This document shows, piece by piece, positions 44,114-52,041 of a stretch of 64,000 nucleotides of DNA (its first letter is position 1; every line of letters starts with the position of its first letter). The position numbers and the translations under genes are program-made. Below the pieces are notes generated by a model. That model was not told the origin of the DNA. It did no database searches and saw nothing but the letters and a program-made list of their open reading frames with translations. The DNA comes from VBDM01 sp035651815 (GTDB lineage Bacteria; Pseudomonadota; Gammaproteobacteria; Burkholderiales; SG8-39), in the NCBI GenBank assembly GCA_035651815.1, contig DASRFB010000018.1, positions 96,450 to 160,449 of the forward strand, written 5' to 3'.

Positions 44114-44160
44114 AAACCATATATTGAGCCATATCACGCCAAAACCACAACTAATTGTGG
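44114..44160 (-). promoter_or_regulatory. Pair of putative NrdR boxes upstream of nrdJ
   Basis: Read on the minus strand, box 1 is CCACAATTAGTTGTGG (44160-44145), with a perfect six-base inverted repeat. Box 2 is GCTCAATATATGGTTT (44129-44114). They match the 16-base NrdR consensus (ACAC-W-ATATAT-W-GTGT) at 11 and 12 positions. Their centres are exactly 31 bp apart, the three-turn spacing typical of paired NrdR sites. A TTGTGG within box 1 and TCAATA within box 2, 17 bases apart, could be the nrdJ promoter. Box 1 overlaps the stop codon of the upstream gene. Confidence 0.65.
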
Positions 44161-45263
44161 TACGAGATGCGATAGATCGCCCCGTTCTCGTCGTCCGAGA
44201 CGAGCAGCGCGCCGTCCGGGGTGGGCTGCACGTCGACCGGACGGCCCCAGGCCGAGCGTCCCTGCAGCCAGCCTTCGGCGAAGACCTCGTGCTTCACAGC
44301 CCGGCCGCCCTCGACGACCACCCGCGCGACGCGGTAGCCGATCTTGGTCGAGCGGTTCCACGAGCCGTGCTCGGCGACGAAGATGTTGTTGCGGTACCCG
44401 GCGGGAAACGCGTCGCCGGTATAGAACCGCATCCCGAGGGCGGCCACGTGCGCCCCGAGCTTGACCACGGGCGGGGTAAATTCGGCGCACCCGTGCCTGC
44501 GGAACTCGGGATCGGGCGTGTCGCCCTGGTGGCAATAGGGGAAGCCGAAATTCATCCCGGGCTTGGGCGCGTGGTTCAGCTCGTCCGAAGGCAGGTCGTC
44601 GCCCATCATGTCGCGCCCGTTGTCGGTGAACCAAAGCTCCTTCGTGCGCGGATCCCAGTCGAAGCCGACGCTGTTGCGAACGCCGCGCGCGACAACCTCG
44701 TAGCCCGAGCCGTCGGGCCGGATGCGCGAGATGACGCCGTAGCGGTCGGGATTGCGCTCGCAGACATTGCAGGGCATGCCGACCGGCACGTACAGCAGGC
44801 CGTCGGGCCCGAAGCGCACCAGCCTCGCTCCGTGGGCGCGGTCTCCCGGATAACGGTCCGTCACCACCACCGGCTTGGGCGGCGAATCGAGCTTCGCGAC
44901 GATGTCGTCGAAGCGCAGAATGCGATCGACCTCGGCGACGTAGAGCGCGCCGTCGCGGAAAGCGACGCCGTTGGGGAGGTTCAGGCCGGACGCGACGGTC
45001 GTGACGCCGGTCACCTTGTCGCCGCGGTAGCGCACGGCGTAGACCCGGTCACCGCGGGTCCCGACGAAGAGCACGCCGTCGGGTCCGAGCGACATGGAGC
45101 GGGCCTCCGGGACTTTGTCGGTGAAGACGCTGATCCGGAACCCCGGCGGCAGCTTGATCGTGTCGATAGGCAGCCGCTGGGCCAGGGCGGGACCGGCGCT
45201 CGCGAGAACAACGAACAATGCAACGCAGGGCGCCGACAGGCGGCTCAGGGACGGGAGTTTCAT
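44151..45263 (-). CDS. Sorbosone dehydrogenase-like (glucose/sorbosone family) periplasmic protein
   Basis: 370-residue secreted beta-propeller. The signal peptide (APCVALFVVLASAGPALA) is followed by the family's blades: LPPGFRISVFTDKVPEARSM, GLNLPNGVAFRDGALYVAEV, NSVGFDWDPRTKELWFTDNGRD, DELNHAPKPGMNFGFPYCHQ, FVAEHGSWNRS and AWGRPVDVQPTPDGALLVSDD. Related soluble dehydrogenases oxidise sugars with PQQ. No PQQ genes are nearby and the real substrate cannot be read. Its Cys pairs (PCNVCE; YCHQ with HGCAEF) are often conserved in this subgroup. An upstream in-frame ATG exists, but 45263 begins the signal peptide. Confidence 0.82.
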   Translation of the reverse strand: MKLPSLSRLSAPCVALFVVLASAGPALAQRLPIDTIKLPPGFRISVFTDKVPEARSMSLGPDGVLFVGTRGDRVYAVRYRGDKVTGVTTVASGLNLPNGVAFRDGALYVAEVDRILRFDDIVAKLDSPPKPVVVTDRYPGDRAHGARLVRFGPDGLLYVPVGMPCNVCERNPDRYGVISRIRPDGSGYEVVARGVRNSVGFDWDPRTKELWFTDNGRDMMGDDLPSDELNHAPKPGMNFGFPYCHQGDTPDPEFRRHGCAEFTPPVVKLGAHVAALGMRFYTGDAFPAGYRNNIFVAEHGSWNRSTKIGYRVARVVVEGGRAVKHEVFAEGWLQGRSAWGRPVDVQPTPDGALLVSDDENGAIYRISYHN

Positions 45264-45341
45264 GGCAGAATCACAGTGGCCGGGCTCCATCATAATGCAG
45301 CCGAGAAACAAGGGAGCACGGCCCACGGGAGCCGAGGTTTC

Positions 45342-45725
45342 ATGCTGATTTCCCAGAAGCGGTACGCGAACGCCAAGGTCCTGACCTTGAGCGGTCGCAT
45401 CGACAACGGGACGTCGGACTCGTTCAAGACCGGTCTCGGCGCGCACGTCGCGGAGTGCCGCGCGGGAGGCGACCGGCTCGTGCTCGATTTCTCCGGCGTC
45501 GACTACATCAGCAGCGTCGGCCTGCGGGCGCTCATGCTGGCGGCGAGGCAGTCGCGCGAGCAGGGCGGCACCATCGTGATGGCGGCGCTGCAGCCGGTGG
45601 TCCGGGAGATTTTCGAGATCAGCCGTTTCACCATGGTGTTCGATTGCTTTTCCACCGTGCGCGAGGCGCTGGCGAAGATATCGCCCAGCGCGCTGGCGGC
45701 GTACGACGCCCGCACGCCCGGCTGA
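45342..45725 (+). CDS. STAS-domain anti-sigma factor antagonist
   Basis: 127-residue single-domain protein of the SpoIIAA/RsbV type. After the strand KVLTLSGRIDN, the core DRLVLDFSGVDYISSVGLRALMLAAR holds the phosphorylatable serine (Ser57 or Ser58) at the start of helix 2; GGTIVMAALQPVVREIFEISRF follows. In partner switching, the unphosphorylated form binds an RsbW-like kinase. A matching kinase (49951) and phosphatase (46746) are encoded nearby. It starts an operon: the MBL-fold gene begins four bases after its stop. CGAGG five bases before ATG 45342 supports the start. Confidence 0.92.
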   Translation: MLISQKRYANAKVLTLSGRIDNGTSDSFKTGLGAHVAECRAGGDRLVLDFSGVDYISSVGLRALMLAARQSREQGGTIVMAALQPVVREIFEISRFTMVFDCFSTVREALAKISPSALAAYDARTPG

Positions 45726-45729
45726 CCGA

Positions 45730-46698
45730 ATGCCGGCGGTGCGCGTCAAGTTCTGGGGCACCCGCGGCTCCATTCCGGTCGCGCTCGATGCCGCTGCGCT
45801 CAAGGAGCGGCTCGCGAGCGCGCTCGTGGCGGCCTCGGGCCACGATGTCGGCACGATCGAGAAGGCGCGCGCCTGGCTCGAGCGCGGGCCGGGTTCGGCG
45901 CTCGGCCACACGTTCGGCGGCGACTCTCCCTGCGTTCAGCTCGAGGCCGGCGCCGCGGAATACGTGCTCTGCGATCTCGGCACCGGCGCGCGCGTCTTCG
46001 CGAACCGGGTGCTGCAGCGCCACGGTCCCGCGAGCCCGCAGGTGTTCCACGTCTTCATGTCGCACCTGCATTGGGACCACATCATGGGGTTCCCGTTCTT
46101 CACGCCCGCGTACCTGCCCGGGAACCGCATCGTGATCTACGGCTGCCACCGCGACCTCGAGCACGCGTTCCGCCGGCAGCACGCCGCGCCGTCCTTCCCC
46201 GTACCCTTCGAGCGGCTCGGCGCGCGCATCGAGTTCGTGACGCTCGCGCCGGGGCGCCCGTACGACATCGCCGGGTGGAGCGTCACGCCGCGGCGCCAGG
46301 ATCACTCGGGCGACTCGTACGGATACCGTTTCGAGCGCGACCGCCGCTCGATCGTCTACTCGACCGACTCGGAATACAAGCTCGACAACGCCGCCGACGC
46401 GCAGGCGGCGACGGCGTTCTTCCGCGAAGCCGACCTCGTCATCTTCGACGCGATGTATTCGCTGGCCGACAGCGTCTCGGTGAAGGAGGACTGGGGTCAT
46501 TCGAGCAACGTCGTCGGCGTCGAGCTGTGCCAGCTCGCCCGGGCGAAGCACCTGGTGCTCTTCCACCACGAGCCCGCGAACAGCGACGACAAGATCGCCT
46601 CGATATGGCGCGAGACGGTGCGCTTCGAGGAGATCACGCGCAACGGCGTGCCGCTGCGCGTCTCGGCGGCCTACGACGGCCTGGAGATCGAGCTCTGA
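45730..46698 (+). CDS. Metallo-beta-lactamase-fold hydrolase
   Basis: 322-residue MBL-fold protein. VKFWGTRGSIPV opens the fold, and the metal motif is SHLHWDHIMGFPFF (H-x-H-x-D-H). Later ligands are plausible in DHSGDSYGYRF, IVYSTDSEY and GHSSNVVGVE. An insert of about 50 residues (residues 15-65) before GGDSPCVQLEAG is unusual in length. Relatives of this arrangement include cyclic-nucleotide phosphodiesterases and tRNA-processing enzymes, but the substrate cannot be told. The position inside the STAS-phosphatase operon suggests a signalling role. Confidence 0.8.
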   Translation: MPAVRVKFWGTRGSIPVALDAAALKERLASALVAASGHDVGTIEKARAWLERGPGSALGHTFGGDSPCVQLEAGAAEYVLCDLGTGARVFANRVLQRHGPASPQVFHVFMSHLHWDHIMGFPFFTPAYLPGNRIVIYGCHRDLEHAFRRQHAAPSFPVPFERLGARIEFVTLAPGRPYDIAGWSVTPRRQDHSGDSYGYRFERDRRSIVYSTDSEYKLDNAADAQAATAFFREADLVIFDAMYSLADSVSVKEDWGHSSNVVGVELCQLARAKHLVLFHHEPANSDDKIASIWRETVRFEEITRNGVPLRVSAAYDGLEIEL

Positions 46699-46745
46699 GC
46701 TCGCCGCCGAGCAACGTCCCGGCGGGGACCACGACCGATCGGCTG

Positions 46746-48833
46746 ATGATCGCGCCGCGGTCGGCGATTCCGTGGCGCGCGCTCCGCTCGGTCGTGCTGC
46801 TCGCCCTGCTGCTGGTTCCGGTGGTCTGGACCGATATGCCCGTCGTGAACGCGATGCGCCTCGCCTGGCTCGATTTCTACCAGGCGCTGTCGCCGCGCGA
46901 GCGCCGCTCGGCGCCCGCGGTCATCGTGGCGATCGACGAGAAGAGCCTGGAGCGATACGGTCAATGGCCTTGGCCGCGCGACCTGGTCGCGAAGCTGCTC
47001 GATCGCATCCGCGCCGCCGGGCCCGCCGCGATCGGCGTCGACCTGCTGTTTCCGAACGCGGACCGTCTCTCGCCCGAGCAGCTGGCGCCGACGCTCGCGG
47101 GATACAACGCCGCGCTCGCGGCCGGCCTCGCGAAGCTGCCGTCGCACGACGTTCTGCTGGCGCACTCGATCAAGGCGGCGCCGACCGTTCTCGGCATCGC
47201 GGGCCTCGAGATGGCGACGAGCAGCCCGGGTACGGCCCAGTTCACGCCGTCGTTCCAGAAGGGGGGCGACGCGACGCCGTTCCTGCGCCGCTACGCCGAA
47301 ACGCTGCGCAGCATTCCGGGGATCGACAAGTCCGCGCAAGGGCACGGGCTTCTCAGCGTCGATACCGAGGGCGGCGTCGTGCGGCGCATGCCCGTCGTCG
47401 CCGCGGTCGGCAACACGCCGGTGCTCGGTTTCAGCATCGAGACTTTGCGCGTGGCGAGCGGCGACCCGGTGTTCACCGTCAACAGCGACGCCACCGGCGT
47501 GCGCTCGATCGGCGTCGGCGGCGTGAACATCCCGACGCAGCGCGACGGCCATATCTGGGTGCACTACACGCCGCACAACACGGCGCGCTATGTCTCGGCG
47601 GCCGACGTCCTCGCGGGCACGGTCGACAACTCCGATCTCGGCGGCATGCTGGTGCTCGTGGGCCTGAGCGCGCTCGGCCTGATCGACTATCAGACCACGC
47701 CGCTCGGCGAGCGCATGCCGGGCGTCGAGATCCACGCGCAGGTCCTCGAGAACATTTTCGACGGCAAGCTGCTCTCGCGCCCGCGCTGGGCGCCGTGGGC
47801 GGAGGGCGCGGCGTTTCTCGTCTTCGGGCTGCTGCTCGCGTATGCCGTCCCGCGTCTGACGCCGCGCCGCTCAGGCGTCCTGCTCGCGGCGGTGCTCGCC
47901 GCGCTCATGGGCGCGGGCTTCGTCGGCTACAAGAGCGCGGGGCTCCTTATCGACGCGCTCGTCCCCGCCGCGGCGCTGGCGTTGCTCTTCGCCGCGATGC
48001 TCGCTGCGACGCTCGCGCAGGCCAACGCGCAGCGGCGCCTGCTGCGCGAACGGCTGCAGCGCGAGCGCGAGGCGGCCGCCCAGATCGCCGGCGAGCTGGA
48101 CGCGGCCCGCCGCATCCAGGTCGGCATGCTCCCGAGGCCCGAGACCGCGTTCCCGGGCGAGCGGCGGTTCCAGCTGTTCGCGCGCATGCAGCCCGCGCGC
48201 GAGGTCGGCGGCGACCTGTACGACTTCTTCATGCGCGACCGTGATCGCCTGTTCCTCCTCATCGGCGACGTCTCGGGCAAAGGCCTGCCGGCGAGCATCT
48301 TCATGGCGGTGAGCAAGGCCTTGTGCAAGCGCGCGGCGCTGCGGCTCACGCGCGGCGTGGACGAGACCCTGACGCGCGTCGGCGCGGAGATCGCGCGCGA
48401 GAACCCCGAGGCGCTGTTCGTCACCGCCTTCGCCGCGGTCCTGGACGCGAACACGGGCGTGCTGACGTACGCGAGCGCCGGGCACGACGCTCCGTATCTG
48501 GTGTCGCCGCATCACGGCGGCGCCGAGCGGCTCGATCAGGCGGGCGGCCCGCCGCTGTGCGTGGTCGACGGGCACCGGTACACCGCCGCCGGGCACGCGC
48601 TCCGGCGCGGCGACATCCTTTGCTTGTTCACCGACGGCATCACCGAGGCGATGAGCACGGCGGGAGAGCTCTACGGCCGCGAGCGCCTGAGCGCCGTGCT
48701 CGAGCGCACGCGCGGCGCTCCGTCCGTGGACGCCGTGGGGCAGGCGGTCCTGGAGGATGTCGCTCGCTTCGTCGGCGCCGCGGAGCCCGCGGACGACCTG
48801 ACGCTGCTCGTGCTGCGCTGGAACGGCCCCTAG
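46746..48833 (+). CDS. CHASE2-domain SpoIIE/PP2C phosphatase
   Basis: 695-residue membrane phosphatase. A first TM helix (residues 11-32) is followed by an extracytoplasmic CHASE2 sensor domain (about 40-345; RSAPAVIVAIDEKSLERYGQWPWPR, GVDLLF), three TM helices (353-370, 378-394, 399-424), a coiled coil and a SpoIIE-type PP2C domain. Its metal residues are all present: Asp490 (VGGDLYDF), Asp508 (GDVSGKG), Asp630 (FTDGITEA) and Asp684 (PADDLTLL). It should dephosphorylate the STAS protein encoded 1 kb upstream in response to an envelope signal. It follows the MBL gene by 47 bases and overlaps the convergent OmpA-domain gene by four. Confidence 0.93.
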   Translation: MIAPRSAIPWRALRSVVLLALLLVPVVWTDMPVVNAMRLAWLDFYQALSPRERRSAPAVIVAIDEKSLERYGQWPWPRDLVAKLLDRIRAAGPAAIGVDLLFPNADRLSPEQLAPTLAGYNAALAAGLAKLPSHDVLLAHSIKAAPTVLGIAGLEMATSSPGTAQFTPSFQKGGDATPFLRRYAETLRSIPGIDKSAQGHGLLSVDTEGGVVRRMPVVAAVGNTPVLGFSIETLRVASGDPVFTVNSDATGVRSIGVGGVNIPTQRDGHIWVHYTPHNTARYVSAADVLAGTVDNSDLGGMLVLVGLSALGLIDYQTTPLGERMPGVEIHAQVLENIFDGKLLSRPRWAPWAEGAAFLVFGLLLAYAVPRLTPRRSGVLLAAVLAALMGAGFVGYKSAGLLIDALVPAAALALLFAAMLAATLAQANAQRRLLRERLQREREAAAQIAGELDAARRIQVGMLPRPETAFPGERRFQLFARMQPAREVGGDLYDFFMRDRDRLFLLIGDVSGKGLPASIFMAVSKALCKRAALRLTRGVDETLTRVGAEIARENPEALFVTAFAAVLDANTGVLTYASAGHDAPYLVSPHHGGAERLDQAGGPPLCVVDGHRYTAAGHALRRGDILCLFTDGITEAMSTAGELYGRERLSAVLERTRGAPSVDAVGQAVLEDVARFVGAAEPADDLTLLVLRWNGP

Positions 48834-49426
48834 CGGACGTCGATCACCACGCGCCGGTTGCGCGGCTCGTCGATGCCCTGCGAGGTACGCACGGCCGGCT
48901 CGCGCTTGCCGCGCCCCGCGACCGTGATGCGATCGGCCGGGACGCCGGAGCGAATCAGGACGTCGCGCACCCGCTCGGCGCGCTTCACAGACAGATCGTC
49001 GTTGTCCTCGTTGGCGCCGACGAGGTCGGTGTGCCCGATCACCGTGATTTCGGGGCTCTCCCGGCTCTTCATCTCGGCGAGCACGCGCTCGATCTCCGGC
49101 TTCATCGCATCGGGCAGCTCGTCGCTGCCCGTGTCGAAATAAATGGTGAACGAGGCGGGCTTGCGCGGCTGCGCGGCAAGCGCCGACTGGAACGTCTGCC
49201 GGACTTCCTCTTCCTTGGCGGTTTCCCGCTTGACGGTTCCGGCCCGGTCGGAGCGGGCGGTGGCGTAGGCGCTGTTGAGCACGACCTGCTCGCCCTTCTC
49301 GGTCTCGACCACGATGGTGCCGACCTTGCCCTCGGCGTCCGGCAGGAGCACGACCATCTCCTGGCCGCCGCGGGGGTACCCGACGACCAGGGCGACCCAC
49401 AGAGCGATTGCAGCGGCGAATCCCAT
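48830..49426 (-). CDS. OmpA C-terminal-domain (peptidoglycan-binding) protein
   Basis: 198 residues. The first 16 residues form a hydrophobic helix that may be an uncleaved inner-membrane anchor. The C-terminal two thirds is an OmpA/MotB domain: SFTIYFDTGSDEL, VIGHTDLVGANEDNDDLSVKRAERVRDVLI and DRITVAGRGKREPAV, with the Asp and Arg that bind diaminopimelate. It follows the FecR-like gene by three bases, with GGAGGA inside that gene's end as its ribosome site. The pair sits between the phosphatase and the RsbW-like kinase, so it may help sense the cell wall. Confidence 0.87.
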   Translation of the reverse strand: MGFAAAIALWVALVVGYPRGGQEMVVLLPDAEGKVGTIVVETEKGEQVVLNSAYATARSDRAGTVKRETAKEEEVRQTFQSALAAQPRKPASFTIYFDTGSDELPDAMKPEIERVLAEMKSRESPEITVIGHTDLVGANEDNDDLSVKRAERVRDVLIRSGVPADRITVAGRGKREPAVRTSQGIDEPRNRRVVIDVR

Positions 49427-49429
49427 GTG

Positions 49430-49885
49430 TCAGTCCTCCACCCGCACCAGGAACACGGTGCCGCGCACGCCCAGGATCGACGCCGGCAGCTTCACCTTCA
49501 TCGCGGTCGGCGATTGCTTGGCGATCTTGCCCGATACGACGGCGAGCGTCCCTTTGCGCAGCGACGTGTTGAACGTTCCCTCGTGAGTCGTCGAGTTGAA
49601 AGCGAACCGGTCGATGGCGAGCTCGCTGTTCGGCCCCATCGAGAGCAGCGAGTTGTCCACGAAGGAGATGCCGACCGAGCCGTCGGCGCCGGTGATGATC
49701 GTGTCGGTGGCCCGCACCGGCGTCCCGACCTTCGCGGGCAAGCGCTTGCCGCCGCGCTCGATGAACACCGCGCCCTTGGCGACCTTGATCTGCGCGATGT
49801 CCTCCGCCGCCTGCGCCAGAAAGGGCGCGAGGCACAGGAGCGCGATGAGAAGTCCGCGCCAGCAAGCGGCGCGGGCGGGTCGCAT
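49430..49885 (-). CDS. Minimal periplasmic FecR-domain protein
   Basis: 151 residues: a signal peptide (ACWRGLLIALLCLAPFLAQA) and one FecR domain (IAQIKVAKGAVFIERGGKRLP, VRATDTIITGADGSVGISFVDNSLLSMGPNSELAI, NTSLRKGTLAVVSGKIAKQSPTAMKVKLPASILGVRGTVF). It lacks the N-terminal anti-sigma region and transmembrane helix of true FecR regulators, so it is a stand-alone periplasmic version. Such proteins often accompany CHASE2 sensors. It precedes the OmpA-domain gene in a two-gene operon. Its exact function is unknown. Confidence 0.85.
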   Translation of the reverse strand: MRPARAACWRGLLIALLCLAPFLAQAAEDIAQIKVAKGAVFIERGGKRLPAKVGTPVRATDTIITGADGSVGISFVDNSLLSMGPNSELAIDRFAFNSTTHEGTFNTSLRKGTLAVVSGKIAKQSPTAMKVKLPASILGVRGTVFLVRVED

Positions 49886-49950
49886 GATGATCGAATCTCC
49901 CTGGATGTTTGTTCCTATAATAGCCAATTCGACCCTTCCTGGCGTGATCC

Positions 49951-50379
49951 ATGGTCGATTCACCGCACCGGCGCTTCTCGGCCCGCATGGACTCGATGCG
50001 CGAGATCCGCGAGTTCGTGGAAGACGCCGGGACGAACGCCGGGCTCGCACGCGAAGACGTCCTCAAGCTGCTCCTCATCGTCGAGGAGCTTTTCACGAAC
50101 ACGGTCATGCACGGCTACGGCGGCGACAGCGATGCGCCCGTGTGGATGTCGCTCGAGCCGGTCGCGGCCGGCCTGATGCTGAGCTACGAGGACGAGGCCC
50201 CGGCGCACGATCCCCTGGGCTCGTTCACGCCGATGAAGACCTCGGTCATGCTGAACGAGCAGCCCGTCGGCGGGCTGGGCGTCAAGCTGATCCGCAAGCT
50301 CGCCACCGATATCAGCTATCGGCGCGAGCGCGAGCGCAATTGCATTCGCCTGACTTTCACGGGCGGCGCGCGCGGCTAA
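49951..50379 (+). CDS. RsbW-like anti-sigma factor / serine kinase
   Basis: 142-residue HATPase of the RsbW/SpoIIAB family. The N-box is IVEELFTNTVMHGYGG (Asn50). The G1 region is YEDEAPAHDPL (Asp81, with Ala83 where Gly is usual) and the G2 loop is GGLGVKLIRKL (107-117). It should phosphorylate the STAS protein encoded at 45342 and bind a sigma factor or other target. No sigma factor is encoded in the window. A TATAAT lies at 49916-49921 without a clear -35. It is divergent from the FecR-like gene, with 65 bases between. Confidence 0.9.
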   Translation: MVDSPHRRFSARMDSMREIREFVEDAGTNAGLAREDVLKLLLIVEELFTNTVMHGYGGDSDAPVWMSLEPVAAGLMLSYEDEAPAHDPLGSFTPMKTSVMLNEQPVGGLGVKLIRKLATDISYRRERERNCIRLTFTGGARG

Positions 50380-50395
50380 CGGGCCTCCTCGCGCG

Positions 50396-51250
50396 GTGAA
50401 GCTCGTCACCTGGAACACGCAGTGGGCGCGCGGCTGCGACGGCCGCGTCGATCCGGCCCGCATCGTGAAGGCGGCGCGCTCGCTCGCGGATTTCGACGTG
50501 CTGTGCATGCAGGAGGTCGCGTGCAACTTCCCCGGCCTCGCGGGGAGCGCGGGCGAGGACCAGTTCGCGATCCTCGGCGAGCTGTTGCCGGGCTACTCGT
50601 CGATCCGCGCGCCGGCAATCCAGGTTTCGGCGCCGGGCGGCGGGTGGCGTCAGTTCGGCAACGCCATCTTCACGCGATTGCCGGTGCTGCAGGTCTTTCG
50701 CCACCTGCTGCCGTGGCCAGCCGACGCGAGCGTGCCCAACATGCAGCGATCCGCGGTCGAGGCGGTGGTGCAGGCGCGCTCCGGGCCGCTGCGAGTGACG
50801 ACCACGCACCTGGAGTACTACTCGATGAAGCAGCGCGCCGCCCAGGTCGAGCGGCTGCGCGAGCTGCAGGCCGAGGCGGCGGGCCACGCGAACGAGCCGA
50901 TCCGGCCGGAGAAGCAAGGCAGCCCATTCGCGCCGGCGCCGCGGCCCGCGTCCGGAATCCTCACGGGCGACTTCAACTTTCGTCCAGAGGATCCCCTGCA
51001 CGCGCGCATGCAGGCGGCGATAGGTCCCGGCGTGCCGGCGTATCGCGACGCGTGGGAGGTGCGCCATCCCGGAAGGCCGCACGATCCGACGCTCGGACTT
51101 TTCGACAAGGAGCAATGGCCCGAGCCACCGTTCTGCTGCGATTTCATCTTCGTCACCGAGGACCTCGCGCCCCGGGTGGAGCAGGTCGCGGTCGACGCGA
51201 CCACCGACGCGTCGGACCACCAGCCGGTCCTGCTGGTGTTGCGCGACTAG
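50396..51250 (+). CDS. Endonuclease/exonuclease/phosphatase-family protein
   Basis: 284-residue protein of the EEP superfamily (DNase I-like fold). Motifs in order: LVTWNTQWARG with the metal-near Asn, LCMQEV with the metal-binding Glu, the His of TTHLEYY, GILTGDFNF with Asp/Asn, and ATTDASDHQPVLL with the catalytic Asp-His. It could act on nucleic acid, phosphoinositide or another phosphodiester; the sequence does not say which. GTG 50396 starts 16 bases after the RsbW-like stop. The 3' end overlaps the hydrolase gene by four bases. Confidence 0.85.
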   Translation: MKLVTWNTQWARGCDGRVDPARIVKAARSLADFDVLCMQEVACNFPGLAGSAGEDQFAILGELLPGYSSIRAPAIQVSAPGGGWRQFGNAIFTRLPVLQVFRHLLPWPADASVPNMQRSAVEAVVQARSGPLRVTTTHLEYYSMKQRAAQVERLRELQAEAAGHANEPIRPEKQGSPFAPAPRPASGILTGDFNFRPEDPLHARMQAAIGPGVPAYRDAWEVRHPGRPHDPTLGLFDKEQWPEPPFCCDFIFVTEDLAPRVEQVAVDATTDASDHQPVLLVLRD

Positions 51251-52041
51251 CGGGCGAGGAACCGAACCAGCCGGTCGAGCAGCTCGTCGGGCTTCTCGGC
51301 CATGACGTTGTGCCCGCTGCCGTCGAGCTCGACCCACTCGGCGCCCGGGATCGCGGACGCCAGCGCGCGAGCGCCGCGCGCGGGCGTCATCTGGTCGCGG
51401 CGCCCGGACACGAGCAGCGCCGGGCAGCGCACCTGCGCCGCCCGCTCGAGCCCCGCGGCGTAATCGTTGCACGCCGAGAAGTCGGCGTGCAGCACGCCCG
51501 GCTTCGCGCGCTGCATCAGCTTGAGGTTCGCGCCGATCACCCAGGAGCCCGGCCCGGGGTTCCCGGGAAACTGGGCGTAGGCGCCGTGCGACCAGACATT
51601 GATCATGGCGCGCGCGCGCGGCTCGTCGCTGCGCGCGGCTTCGAGCAGCTCGGGGCTCACGCGCATCGGGACGGCCGAGCCGATCAGCGCGATCGCCTCG
51701 ACGCGCTCGGGAAGCCGCGCGGCGCAGTCCAGCGCGACCAGGGATCCCATGCTGTGGCCGACGAGGGCGGTCCTCACGACGCGGGCGGCGTCGAGCAGCG
51801 CGATCAGCCATGCCGCCATGTCCTCGATCCGGCGCAGAGCGGGACCCTCGCTGCGGCCGTGCCCCGGAAGGTCGGGCGCGAGCACGGCGCGGCCGTGATG
51901 CGAGAAGTAGCGCGCCTGCAATCCCCAGACGCTGTGATCTAGCGCACCGCCGTGGATGAAGACAACCGTGCGCAGGGACGCATCGAACGGCACGCCGCCC
52001 GTGTACGCGTACGCGCGCCCGCCGTGAACGCTGAAGTCCAT
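51247..52041 (-). CDS. Alpha/beta hydrolase
   Basis: 264 residues with the alpha/beta hydrolase fold. FIHGGALDHSVW is the oxyanion segment, GHSMGS holds the nucleophile Ser97, SGRRDQMTP contains the acid, and GSGHNVMAE the catalytic His. The substrate is unknown. It is translated from a start that overlaps the stop of the sulfhydrylase gene by one base (TGATG), so the two are co-expressed. Confidence 0.88.
   Translation of the reverse strand: MDFSVHGGRAYAYTGGVPFDASLRTVVFIHGGALDHSVWGLQARYFSHHGRAVLAPDLPGHGRSEGPALRRIEDMAAWLIALLDAARVVRTALVGHSMGSLVALDCAARLPERVEAIALIGSAVPMRVSPELLEAARSDEPRARAMINVWSHGAYAQFPGNPGPGSWVIGANLKLMQRAKPGVLHADFSACNDYAAGLERAAQVRCPALLVSGRRDQMTPARGARALASAIPGAEWVELDGSGHNVMAEKPDELLDRLVRFLAR

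Noticed and set aside
48323..50176. Long plus-strand open frame across the OmpA/FecR region
   Set aside because: It is antisense to genes with clear domains, is very rich in Arg/Ala/Gly, and arises from the high GC content.
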